Of a stretch of 24,786 nucleotides of DNA, positions 13,239 to 20,202 are shown piece by piece. The notes beneath the pieces were generated by a model. It searched no databases. It saw only the letters and a program-made list of their open reading frames with translations, and was not told where the DNA came from. Source of the DNA: a virus. The stretch spans positions 1 to 24,786 of IMG/VR virus record IMGVR_UViG_3300009149_000259, one strand, 5' to 3'. Both the position numbers and the translations under genes were made by a program. How positions within the stretch are numbered: the first letter of the stretch is position 1; the number at the start of each line of letters is the position of its first letter.

Positions 13239-14938
13239 TAGACCACCATTCTCAGGTTGACCGACCTGCTGGTTAGTGGATTACATACAACGACTGTTTC
13301 CCTCGCCCTAGTCAATCCCACATAAAACATACGCACAACGCTATCACGGCTAGTACCAAAGCACGACCACTCCCGATAGCCGGACGGCGACAGATCAGGA
13401 TATACAAAGACGCAATCGGCCTGACTTCCCTTGAAACTATGGATTGTCCCAACAAATAATTTCGGTGCCTTCTTGACCTCATCTACACCATGCTTTCTTA
13501 TTACTCGCAGCGGATAAGCAGCCGTTCTTTTCTTCTTGTCGCGTACTCGGTTCTCCCACCAGGCTAATACCTCGTCCAGTGGAATCTTATCATCCTGCTC
13601 CCGTTTTTGAAATAGTTCCAGCATTTCCCTAAACGGCGGGGCCTCGAACATATCCCGCAACTCCTCGCCGGTCATAGCCTGCTGTTCTTTCTGCTTGGCC
13701 ATGTTTTCTAAAATGGTTTTAGAGCCTCGCTGAAACAATCCCCGGCTATTCAGCACATCAACCCAGTGAAACAGTTCTTCCGGCGTCCATAGCCGATAGT
13801 CGTCTCCGTAAGTTCTCTTGTCTAGGCGCAGATACTCCAGAATACGCTGAGTCATGGTAATACCGCGTCCCCTGCTTAATGGGTTCCAGTCGCCCCTGCG
13901 CGTACGCCACGGGTTAGAAAACGGCAGGCCGCGCTTACGGATAACCTCTACCGTCGGAACCATCAGGAAAGAGCACGAGGCCATTATCATAACCGACTTG
14001 CCTTGATCCAAATACTTCTCGGCCAGATTAACGGCAATCTCCGGGGCCTTCCAGTTGGCATCACAGGTTGTAACCACACCGTCATAATCGCGCGGCTTGT
14101 ACTCGATAGGCTTATAGGTAGACAAGCCTTTGATCCACTGTAACGAAGCCCGATGCACGGCGCGCGGTACTCGATAAGACTGACCTAAAACTTTACGGTG
14201 CGTATTTGGTATAGTATCGTCCATGAATACTTCTGGGTGTGCCCCGCGCCAACAATAGAGAGCCTGGAACGGATCACCAACTACAATCAGCTTGCCGGCA
14301 GCCTGACCCCACTTTTTTAATAACGAGAACTCTAACGCGGAATTATCCTGACACTCGTCGGCCAGCATAACCAGCGGCGCGCCCGGGGCGGTATCCACAT
14401 CGCGCCAAGCCTGCTCAATCAGGTCGGTGAAGTCCAGCAGGCCGGCGTCGGCCTTCCACTCGTTATAGATTTTGGCAAAGTGCTTGACCGTTATCGGCCA
14501 GGTGTCGGGGTGAACCATCCGAGCACGCAGGACGTGATAGGCGGCCATTGCCTGATCACCTAGCCCAATACCAGTAGTCTCCCAGTCGGGATCGTCCGTG
14601 TTCTTGCGGTTGGTAGTGGTGATCGTAAACTCGGTCTGGCTCTCATTGAAATCTTTCAGATTAGTCTCGACCAGTCGGGGATTGCCCAGGGCGCGGAAGG
14701 CATGGGCGTGGAGGGTACCAACGGCTTCGAGGGGTAAAGGTAAATCACGGCCAGCTATCTCTGCTGCTGCTGCGCGGGTCAGACTACAGAGCATGACCGG
14801 TGTTTTGAGCATCCCGCCGTACCGTTTGTTGGACCACTCTACAAGCGCACGAGCCTCGCTCGCGAGCCACGTTGTTTTTCCTGTACCGGGCGGGCCAATG
14901 ACTGCCCACACTTGACTATTATTCTCTGCGTTTGTCAT
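13238..14938 (-). CDS. UvrD/Rep-like superfamily 1 helicase
   Basis: A 566-residue helicase. Motif I is GPPGTGKT (15-22), motif II DECQD (194-198), motif III VVGDPFQALYCWRGA, motif IV-like SYRVPRAVHRAS, and C-terminal motifs KLFVGTIHSFKGSQADCVFV and FYVGLTRARETVVV. It should unwind DNA 3' to 5' during phage replication or recombination. The start codon ATG 14938 has no Shine-Dalgarno. It lies inside one TTATGACA repeat of the adjacent repeat region, with a TATACA sequence 10 bases upstream, so expression may be controlled by whatever binds the repeats. Confidence 0.9.
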   Translation of the reverse strand: MTNAENNSQVWAVIGPPGTGKTTWLASEARALVEWSNKRYGGMLKTPVMLCSLTRAAAAEIAGRDLPLPLEAVGTLHAHAFRALGNPRLVETNLKDFNESQTEFTITTTNRKNTDDPDWETTGIGLGDQAMAAYHVLRARMVHPDTWPITVKHFAKIYNEWKADAGLLDFTDLIEQAWRDVDTAPGAPLVMLADECQDNSALEFSLLKKWGQAAGKLIVVGDPFQALYCWRGAHPEVFMDDTIPNTHRKVLGQSYRVPRAVHRASLQWIKGLSTYKPIEYKPRDYDGVVTTCDANWKAPEIAVNLAEKYLDQGKSVMIMASCSFLMVPTVEVIRKRGLPFSNPWRTRRGDWNPLSRGRGITMTQRILEYLRLDKRTYGDDYRLWTPEELFHWVDVLNSRGLFQRGSKTILENMAKQKEQQAMTGEELRDMFEAPPFREMLELFQKREQDDKIPLDEVLAWWENRVRDKKKRTAAYPLRVIRKHGVDEVKKAPKLFVGTIHSFKGSQADCVFVYPDLSPSGYREWSCFGTSRDSVVRMFYVGLTRARETVVVCNPLTSRSVNLRMVV

Positions 14939-15414
14939 AATGTCATAATGTATATACGAGTTTTAAGACCACACACACGTTCCTGATTTTGAAATCGCCA
15001 GGTCGTTTAGAGTTTTTGCATAAGTCTTGTGGTTTCATATAGTTACAGATTCGTGGTTTTTTTGTCATAACTCGAAGTCTAGTACACACAAAGACTTACG
15101 TATTTTTGCCTTTAGTGGACTATTTTACACCACTATTAGCTATATTGTCTATCTTACCCATATTACCCATATGCCTGTATTTGTCATAACTGGCATAACC
15201 CGGTTCGCGGGCGGTTATGACAATTTTTCTTATACAAGTTTTTGTTTTATACATAGTTACAAAGACCTGTCATAACTTCTAGTTTTTGAATTATGACGCA
15301 CTTAGCCTTTATTACATAAAGACTTATATCAATTGTCATAGCTGAAACCAAATCCAGGGGACATAAAAAGTCGTTTCGCATTAAAAGTATGCGCCATATA
15401 TGACAATTATGACA
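14933..15414. repeat. Repeat-rich intergenic region: TGTCATAA repeats, candidate origin or control region
   Basis: This A+T-rich gap of 540 bases holds no convincing gene. The octamer TGTCATAA appears at 14933, 14941, 15063, 15182 and 15268, and its reverse complement TTATGACA at 15215 and 15407. Seven-of-eight matches occur near 15291, 15334 and 15398. Other repeats here are TAAGTCTT (15021, inverted AAGACTTA at 15091 and 15319), ATAGTTACA (15039, 15253) and two tandem TTACCCATA (15154, 15163). Such clusters of iterons and A+T-rich DNA between a primase and a helicase resemble phage or plasmid replication origins. An operator array is an alternative. Confidence 0.65.
15181..15223. repeat. 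Large hairpin formed by two inverted repeats of the TGTCATAA motif
   Basis: TTGTCATAAC (15181-15190) and GTTATGACAA (15214-15223) are perfect 10-bp inverted repeats. Between them CCCG and CGGG can pair around GTTCG. A stem with a G+C-rich tip in an A+T-rich iteron field is typical of origin hairpins or symmetrical operators. Pairing is seen in the sequence. Function is inferred. Confidence 0.6.
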
Positions 15415-15478
15415 AACCACTGCTGCTGGCCAGGTCGTCCTCGTTGCCCCCTGTTGGGCGATCTCGGTCTGGAGCATA

Positions 15479-17149
15479 CTATGTCGCCTCCTCATTGTTC
15501 TGTTCCAGTGGCAGGCCCACGTTGGCGTCCATAGCCAGGTCATCGTAGGGCTTGTGCCAGTAGCTCGTCGCGCTGCGTAGGCTCTCGAACCGCCAGGATA
15601 GGTTTTTCTGAGTGTATCCAGCTAGTTTTAGGTACTGGCACATTTTCGGGTTGGTGATCCGCTCGCCGAGGACCGTACGGAGGTGCTCCCGCAATTCCCC
15701 GGCATGAATGTAGATTTGCCCGTCTTTGAGCAGGGGCAGGTTATTGGCCGCCTTGAATTGCCAGGCTCCGTCGCTGACATCGGGTCTGTTTTTGAGGTAG
15801 TTGGTAATCCACTGGTTGGCCTCATAGTCGGGCCGGGATTCGGGGTTATCGACTACCTCGACCACCTGGCCGAGACAGTTGCAGATACCGGCCCATTTTT
15901 TAGCTTTCATGCTGGTAAACAATATTTTACCAATAGCCTCGTAAACTTTGTCCCGGAATCTGTTAGTAGTGGTTATATCAGATACGTTGCCCATCGGAAT
16001 CCACTGGCCGCCAGCCAGTTGCATCGAGTATTTCGCATCGACTTTGCCGTGCTGCATCCACCGCACAATAGGCAGCCCCAGTTCGCGGCTTATCTGTTGG
16101 AGGATAAAAGACCTTTTGGCCTGACTATCCGGTATGGCGTGGGCTTTATCGGCCAGGTCCTCTATGCTGCTTTTGGTATCACGTCTGGCCGGAGTGAGAA
16201 TATGGTTTTTGATCCAGTCCCAACGCAGAGCCTTTTCCGGCTTATCCTTGTGCCTTCGCCGCCAGGCGATAATCAGGTTGGCGATCTCCTGGTCGACCCA
16301 GCCGGCAGCCACGGCAGTATTGGCCAGGGACAAGCAGTAGGCGCTGGCCGATTGGTCGGACAACTTGCTATTCTGACGGTTCCACGACCGTTTGAAATTG
16401 ATGTCATTCTCGATCAGTGCGGTGAGTTTTTCAGTGGGTGCATCCGCCTCAGCGGACAAAACAATATCATCAACCTCAACGACAGTAGTGCTCCAAGCGC
16501 AAAAGTCATCATCTACCAAGATATTCTCAAAGTCATCGGGCAGATATTTTCCGTCGTGTATGTCGGCGGTGATTACCGCTCGCGGCTTAGGGTATTTATG
16601 GTTAAGCGTTCCAGGCAGCCTCAGTACGCGGGTCAGGTCGCCTACGCTGTCGATGTCGTATCCAAGTTTGGAGGCCTCGCTGCGGAGCGTAGCTCCCAGG
16701 CGTTTGCACAATTTGCCGGCGGCAGTCCGCTCATCGTCTGAATCGAATATCCACGGCTCTTTGAAAATCCAATATACGTGTAGGCCGCCGCCGCTGTTGA
16801 CAATAATCGAGGGTTTGAGTGGTATGCCGGCAAATATTTTGCGGGCCTCCGCTTCGTTTGGTGGTAGGTTGGGCTTAGAGTGCTGCTCGTCGGCTAAGTC
16901 GATGTCCGCCCATAGACCGCCGATACCAACTACATTGGCCAGCTTCCCGCGTCCGTGCGGTGATCCACCAATTAGGCCCAGGCCGAAATATACATTTTCA
17001 TTCTCGGCCTGGGCCAGTGCAAACTTTACAGCCTCGGCGGTATTATCAAACCGCTTGGTTGTCCTGCTCGGCAGGCAGAAAATAGACAGTCTGTGTTCAC
17101 CGTCTATCCCGTCTTGGAACAGGGCTTGCAGGAAATCGTTGGTGTCCAT
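15479..17149 (-). CDS. Archaeo-eukaryotic-type primase (RepB-like / prim-pol)
   Basis: A 556-residue protein. Residues 1-200 carry the AEP fold pattern: IGGLWADIDLAD (the D-x-D metal site at 82-84), IVNSGGGLHVYWIF (the S-x-H nucleotide site at about 119-125) and DLTRVLRLPGTLNHK. This is as in plasmid RepB' and phage prim-pol proteins, which start DNA synthesis with short primers. The C-terminal 350 residues have no Walker A, so no helicase domain is fused. The separate UvrD-like and SNF2-like helicases may compensate. The start has GGAG seven bases upstream. The gene ends at the repeat-rich region, which supports a replication role. Confidence 0.85.
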   Translation of the reverse strand: MDTNDFLQALFQDGIDGEHRLSIFCLPSRTTKRFDNTAEAVKFALAQAENENVYFGLGLIGGSPHGRGKLANVVGIGGLWADIDLADEQHSKPNLPPNEAEARKIFAGIPLKPSIIVNSGGGLHVYWIFKEPWIFDSDDERTAAGKLCKRLGATLRSEASKLGYDIDSVGDLTRVLRLPGTLNHKYPKPRAVITADIHDGKYLPDDFENILVDDDFCAWSTTVVEVDDIVLSAEADAPTEKLTALIENDINFKRSWNRQNSKLSDQSASAYCLSLANTAVAAGWVDQEIANLIIAWRRRHKDKPEKALRWDWIKNHILTPARRDTKSSIEDLADKAHAIPDSQAKRSFILQQISRELGLPIVRWMQHGKVDAKYSMQLAGGQWIPMGNVSDITTTNRFRDKVYEAIGKILFTSMKAKKWAGICNCLGQVVEVVDNPESRPDYEANQWITNYLKNRPDVSDGAWQFKAANNLPLLKDGQIYIHAGELREHLRTVLGERITNPKMCQYLKLAGYTQKNLSWRFESLRSATSYWHKPYDDLAMDANVGLPLEQNNEEAT

Positions 17150-17173
17150 CGAGCCACTCCGTTGACGATGTTG

Positions 17174-17929
17174 CTATTCTTCGGTAGGCTCAGCAGCGTA
17201 ATCGGTCGGCTCAACACGCACGGCCTGAAGGTACGGTCGTAGTTCCATGCTGATCCGTTTGAATTGCTCAACCTGGGCCGGTTCCAGCATACTAGCAGTG
17301 GTCAAAACGGCGCGGCTGTATTTGATGCCCTCGCCGTTGCTGGCCTCTTCGAGGTCGAACTTGGTTAGAACCGCGTAGTAGGGCAGTGATCGTGAGGCTA
17401 GTCGCAGCATATACTGCTTGGCCTTTCGCAGACTGGTGGGCGGTAGGCTGACGCAGATGGGGAGCATACCATTTTCCCGCATGACAAACAATAGTTTTAG
17501 TTGCTTGCAGGCCTGGCCTTTGCCCTTCTTGGATGAACCAAATTCTGCGAATGGACACTTATTACAGCTTCCGCCAGGTGTGCCGATACCGGTAATACTA
17601 TCGTCGGAACTGCAATCCGGCGGAGTGTTTCCGCCGCCCTCATCGAGGCCCTTCTCCCAGTAGACGCGCCCGAGCTTGTGGTAGATGATGACCCCGGTGA
17701 AGCTACCAACTACCTCGTCCTGATCTACTCCGGGGATCACCCAGGCTTTTGTTCCGCCGGCGGGTATCCGCACGCGGTCGAGTTCAAAAGGGCTGAGTCC
17801 CTCGGCGCCGATATTCTCGGCTAGGCTTTGATTAAGACCTGCGATACCAGCCTTTAGTATCGCAAATTCCTGGCCGCCGATGACGGCCAGGCCTGTTTCC
17901 TTCTTCCCGTTTCCGTTTTTCTTCGCCAT
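17174..17929 (-). CDS. Conserved phage protein with Cys cluster, possible ssDNA-binding protein
   Basis: A 251-residue protein beginning with a Lys/Gly/Asn-rich segment, then a domain with regular beta strands and the segment PPDCSSDDSITGIGTPGGSCNKCPFAEFG followed by KGQACKQLK. Four Cys (in C-x-SS, C-x2-C and AC) could bind zinc. A second conserved-looking part is LPICVSLPPTSLRKAKQYM. The pattern recalls a phage replication-associated family often seen beside primases, possibly ssDNA-binding. I cannot name it firmly. Its start has GGAG with normal spacing, and the tRNA gene lies 40 bases upstream. Confidence 0.5.
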   Translation of the reverse strand: MAKKNGNGKKETGLAVIGGQEFAILKAGIAGLNQSLAENIGAEGLSPFELDRVRIPAGGTKAWVIPGVDQDEVVGSFTGVIIYHKLGRVYWEKGLDEGGGNTPPDCSSDDSITGIGTPGGSCNKCPFAEFGSSKKGKGQACKQLKLLFVMRENGMLPICVSLPPTSLRKAKQYMLRLASRSLPYYAVLTKFDLEEASNGEGIKYSRAVLTTASMLEPAQVEQFKRISMELRPYLQAVRVEPTDYAAEPTEE

Positions 17930-17968
17930 ACAACAATCTCCTTTGCCCCATTGGGGCGGTTAGTGGAA

Positions 17969-18039
17969 TTGCGGGGCCTGGAGTCGAACCAGGAACTAGG
18001 GCTTATGAAACCCTCGACTTACCATTTGTCCACCCCGCT
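17969..18039 (-). tRNA. tRNA with anticodon CAU, initiator-like (tRNA-fMet-like)
   Basis: A 71-base cloverleaf on the minus strand (5' A at 18039). Acceptor 2-7/66-71 is GCGGGG/CCCCGC, with position 1 and 72 both A, hence unpaired. The D stem is GAC/GUC. The anticodon stem AGGGU/GCCCU encloses UUCAUAA with CAU at 34-36. The T stem CCUGG/CCAGG encloses UUCGACU. U8 and discriminator A73 are normal, and CCA is not encoded. An unpaired 1:72 and A11-U24 are hallmarks of bacterial initiator tRNA, and the acceptor stem nearly copies the Escherichia coli one. Only two of the three conserved G-C pairs at 29-31/39-41 are present (31-39 is U-G). Confidence 0.88.
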
Positions 18040-18043
18040 ATAT

Positions 18044-18140
18044 GCTCTGATGTCCCGCATCCGGCGTGCCGTCCGGAACTCTTTATGCGGTATTTTTGCC
18101 TCCGTTGTGATGGTGTTGGCATCACATAACCCATCAGAGC
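18044..18140 (-). ncRNA. Structured RNA element just upstream of the tRNA
   Basis: On the minus strand GCTCTGATG (18140-18132) pairs with CATCAGAGC (18052-18044), a perfect 9-bp closing stem. Inside are two arms. One has a perfect 7-bp stem TGTGATG/CATCACA with a 7-base loop. The other has CCGCAT/ATGCGG extended by CCGG/CCGG. The whole makes a three-way junction that ends four bases before the tRNA. Three perfect nested helices in under 100 bases are unlikely by chance. I do not recognise a known class. It could be a tRNA-processing ribozyme, a leader or a free ncRNA. It lies after the stop of the upstream gene and contains no better gene. Confidence 0.55.
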
Positions 18141-18170
18141 TTTACTCGCCAGTCAAGCGAGCAGTCTGGT

Positions 18171-18821
18171 CTAACTAATAGATGCTTCTACCTCTTGTTT
18201 GCCAAGGATAACCTCGATTAAATCTTCACGCTTCTTGTATGCTTCACGAAAGAAATTGGTAGCTACGGTTTCGTCCTGCTCTGCCAAGTCTAAATACTTC
18301 TGGTATGTTTTCTTTGCTAGTTCGATTTCTTTTTGCAGGTCTTGGGCTGTATGTACTTTTGCCCAAACATTACTTCGTATCTGTGACGTTGTAGAAAGGT
18401 ACTTGTCATAGGCATTCTTTTTGGGTTCGTAATCCTTCTTCTTGGCTTCATTATCGGCAAGTACATTTTTCACACACACAACATCTTCGTGGCGATAAAA
18501 TGATTCTTCGCTAATTGCGGAGTCGATTTTGATGGTTAACCACTTATAATCATAACCGATATTCCAGTCGTGATCTGCCTTTAGAATATTCATCTGTGCG
18601 ACTGCCTCAGCATCAGTTCTTTCTGCGAAATACATATCGCCGACACGATAAGCAATCTCAGACTTGATAATGCCAGCTTTTTCTAAAGTTGGTCGTTCAG
18701 GAGGTTCAGTGGGCATTATTCCCGCATGGGCGATCTCAATATCAATTAATCGCTGAACTTGCTCCTCGGTCAAGGCTATCAACTCGTTGTGTTCCAGGTC
18801 ATCAATTCTTTGCATACTCAT
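18171..18821 (-). CDS. Hypothetical charged helical protein
   Basis: A 216-residue protein, acidic and lysine-rich. Early residues are AEQ/E-rich helix (LTEEQVQRLIDIEIAHAG), and the C-terminal 100 residues look coiled-coil-like (DNEAKKKDYEPKKNAYDKYL, DLQKEIELAKKTYQKYLDLAEQDE). Three Trp/Tyr-rich turns lie in the middle (ADHDWNIGYDYKWLTIKID). AAAGGA lies five bases before ATG 18821, and a structured leader lies upstream. No family recognised and no signal or membrane segment. Confidence 0.6.
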   Translation of the reverse strand: MSMQRIDDLEHNELIALTEEQVQRLIDIEIAHAGIMPTEPPERPTLEKAGIIKSEIAYRVGDMYFAERTDAEAVAQMNILKADHDWNIGYDYKWLTIKIDSAISEESFYRHEDVVCVKNVLADNEAKKKDYEPKKNAYDKYLSTTSQIRSNVWAKVHTAQDLQKEIELAKKTYQKYLDLAEQDETVATNFFREAYKKREDLIEVILGKQEVEASIS

Positions 18822-18884
18822 AACTATCCTTTCTAAAAAAATGTGTAGTGGTCAATCACTCGTTTATCCTTCGATTATTATTTA

Positions 18885-18983
18885 CCCTGCCGACCGAGCC
18901 CCGTTCCCATGTATTTGCTCGGCCTGCCTCGACCACCTCAGCTTACGGCAGGGCCATCTACCAGTTGGCGACAGGCTGGTAGA
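18885..18983 (-). ncRNA. Structured 5' leader before the 216-residue protein gene
   Basis: In the 167-base gap the sequence can form TCTACCAG/CTGGTAGA (18957-18964 with 18976-18983, 8 bp, 11-base loop) and CCCTGCCG/CGGCAGGG (18885-18892 with 18946-18953, 8 bp). The latter encloses CCGAGC/GCTCGG (18894-18899 with 18917-18922). All are perfect. A possible alternative pairing is GACCAC (18931-18936) with GTGGTC (18848-18853), near the ribosome site. It resembles a leader or regulatory RNA. No known riboswitch class is recognised. Confidence 0.45.
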
Positions 18984-18988
18984 AACGC

Positions 18989-19411
18989 TTAGGGGGCCTT
19001 ACGCGCCCCGATCTTGAATACCTCCGACACTTTGATTACTTCCTTGAGTTGCTCCGGCAGGATAGGCATACCGTTATCATCCTTCTCACATTCTCTTACC
19101 CGGGCGCTGAGCCGTTGGACGTTGACATTATCTTCGACCAGGAAGTTCCATGTATTGTCGTCCATCGACTTGAGCAGATCACACATAGCCTGCTTGTCAC
19201 CGGCGTGCCCGGCCCATAGCTGGCGATTGAGATAGATAGTGTATCCGTCTAGCTTGGTGGACTGAATGCCTTCTTCCTGAAAGGACTCGACAATCTTCGG
19301 TTCAAGCTCGTCCAGCCTGGCTTTAGTGTCCCGGAGTTGTTCCTCCAGTAATGTTTTCTTTTTGATCAGGTCCACATACGGTTTTACTACGGTCTTTGTT
19401 GCCAGGGCCAT
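18989..19411 (-). CDS. Hypothetical coiled-coil protein
   Basis: A 140-residue protein starting at the second of two close ATGs. AAGGAG (19424-19419) is seven bases from ATG 19411 but only one base from ATG 19417. The N-terminal half has a heptad-like helix (VDLIKKKTLLEEQLRDTKARLDELEPKIVESFQEEG), and the second half has mixed structure (YTIYLNRQLWAGHAGD, NWNFLVEDNVNVQRLSARVREC). It resembles small phage proteins of unknown role with a coiled-coil and a single folded domain. The upstream gene overlaps its 5' end by 89 bases in another frame. Confidence 0.6.
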   Translation of the reverse strand: MALATKTVVKPYVDLIKKKTLLEEQLRDTKARLDELEPKIVESFQEEGIQSTKLDGYTIYLNRQLWAGHAGDKQAMCDLLKSMDDNTWNFLVEDNVNVQRLSARVRECEKDDNGMPILPEQLKEVIKVSEVFKIGARKAP

Positions 19412-19814
19412 TGCCATTCTCCTTGTGTAAGAGTTCACCATCGCCAACGAAATTGATTAATGTCGATCCTGATCCTGATTCTGATGGGTTGGACAAGTCA
19501 GTAATAATCATTTTACCTTCAAAAACACTAGCTGCTATAGGGAAGTGTGCATGAATTGAATGTGTAAAATTGTCAGTAATTATTCGGAGATCGTTAAAGA
19601 AAATGCGACACACGGCGTGCCATTTTTTCTCATAACGAACTTCTGTATCGATGCATGTTCCGTCTATTAGATGTAATTTGTTTGTTGTTTTTATTTCAAT
19701 AATCACAACAGTCCATTCTGGCACAAAAATATAGTGGTTCTTACCATCATAGTCTCTAGTGAGCAATGTTCCTCTATTGCCAGAAATTATTCTTTCTCTT
19801 GTGTCAGTGCTCAT
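19323..19814 (-). CDS. Hypothetical protein overlapping the next gene
   Basis: A 163-residue protein beginning MSTDTRERIISGNRGTLL, with a beta-rich centre (YIFVPEWTVVIIEIKTTNKLHLIDGT, VRYEKKWHAVCRIFFNDLRI) and a Gly/Ser/Asn-rich tail (SESGSGSTLINFVGDGEL). The start overlaps the stop of the upstream gene. Its last 89 bases overlap the following gene in another frame, unusually long for this window. A frameshift or late extension of the C-terminus is possible. No family recognised. Confidence 0.5.
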   Translation of the reverse strand: MSTDTRERIISGNRGTLLTRDYDGKNHYIFVPEWTVVIIEIKTTNKLHLIDGTCIDTEVRYEKKWHAVCRIFFNDLRIITDNFTHSIHAHFPIAASVFEGKMIITDLSNPSESGSGSTLINFVGDGELLHKENGNGPGNKDRSKTVCGPDQKENITGGTTPGH

Positions 19815-20202
19815 CTTGTAAGAGTCCTTTCAATTCATCTGCCTTATTTTCTTCAAGCCATTTATAAAATTCTTCTATGCCAGGTCTTGAAAAACCGGTG
19901 CCAAGATATGTGAATTTGCCAGTGGCAAAAAAGTAGTCTTGAACTAGAGGAATAATCTCTTTCCTTAAATTCAGATATGGGTATTTATTTTCTTTTTTCT
20001 GTTGATCTGATCCACCTTTTAGTTGATAGGGTGTTCCGCACTGTGTGCACATTCCTTCCCCGTGATAATCACTCCACTGAAAAGTCATGGGGACTGCGCT
20101 ACAGACAACACATTTTTTGTTTTGAGCAGAAGACTCATTATTGGCCATTAGATCATAATCATGTAGAACGCCTTGTTTTGGTTTTGACATTTCAAACTCC
20201 AT
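19804..20202 (-). CDS. Zinc-finger-containing hypothetical protein
   Basis: A 132-residue protein with a four-Cys zinc ribbon at about residues 31-56: KKCVVCSAVP, then GEGMCTQCGTPY (two C-x2-C pairs). The remainder has aromatic residues and a short C-terminal acidic helix (EENKADELKGLLQDEH). ATG 20202 overlaps the helicase gene end and has GGAG seven bases upstream. Another ATG four codons in is also well placed. Family unknown. Confidence 0.6.
   Translation of the reverse strand: MEFEMSKPKQGVLHDYDLMANNESSAQNKKCVVCSAVPMTFQWSDYHGEGMCTQCGTPYQLKGGSDQQKKENKYPYLNLRKEIIPLVQDYFFATGKFTYLGTGFSRPGIEEFYKWLEENKADELKGLLQDEH

Noticed and set aside
15247-15543. 98-codon minus-strand frame across the repeat region
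   Set aside because: It spans repeats and the primase end in another frame, with no domain or ribosome site.
15683-16741. Plus-strand 352-codon open frame
   Set aside because: It lies entirely opposite the primase gene, whose motifs (DID, SGGGLH) are convincing. The plus-strand translation has no family pattern, no promoter and no good ribosome site.
16392-17165. Plus-strand 257-codon open frame
   Set aside because: Antisense of the primase gene, and its translation is low in complexity (Ser, Arg, Pro).
17944-17956. GCCCCATTGGGGC hairpin after the tRNA as terminator
   Set aside because: The stem is short, and on the minus strand it is followed by AAAGGAG, the ribosome site of the next gene, not by a T-run.
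18003-18134. A 43-residue frame over the structured RNA and tRNA
   Set aside because: It would run into the tRNA, has no clear ribosome site, and overlaps three perfect helices that explain the sequence better.
18044-18140. Hammerhead ribozyme suggested by CUGAUG
   Set aside because: The core reads CUGAUGG rather than CUGANGA, and no correctly placed GAAA is present.
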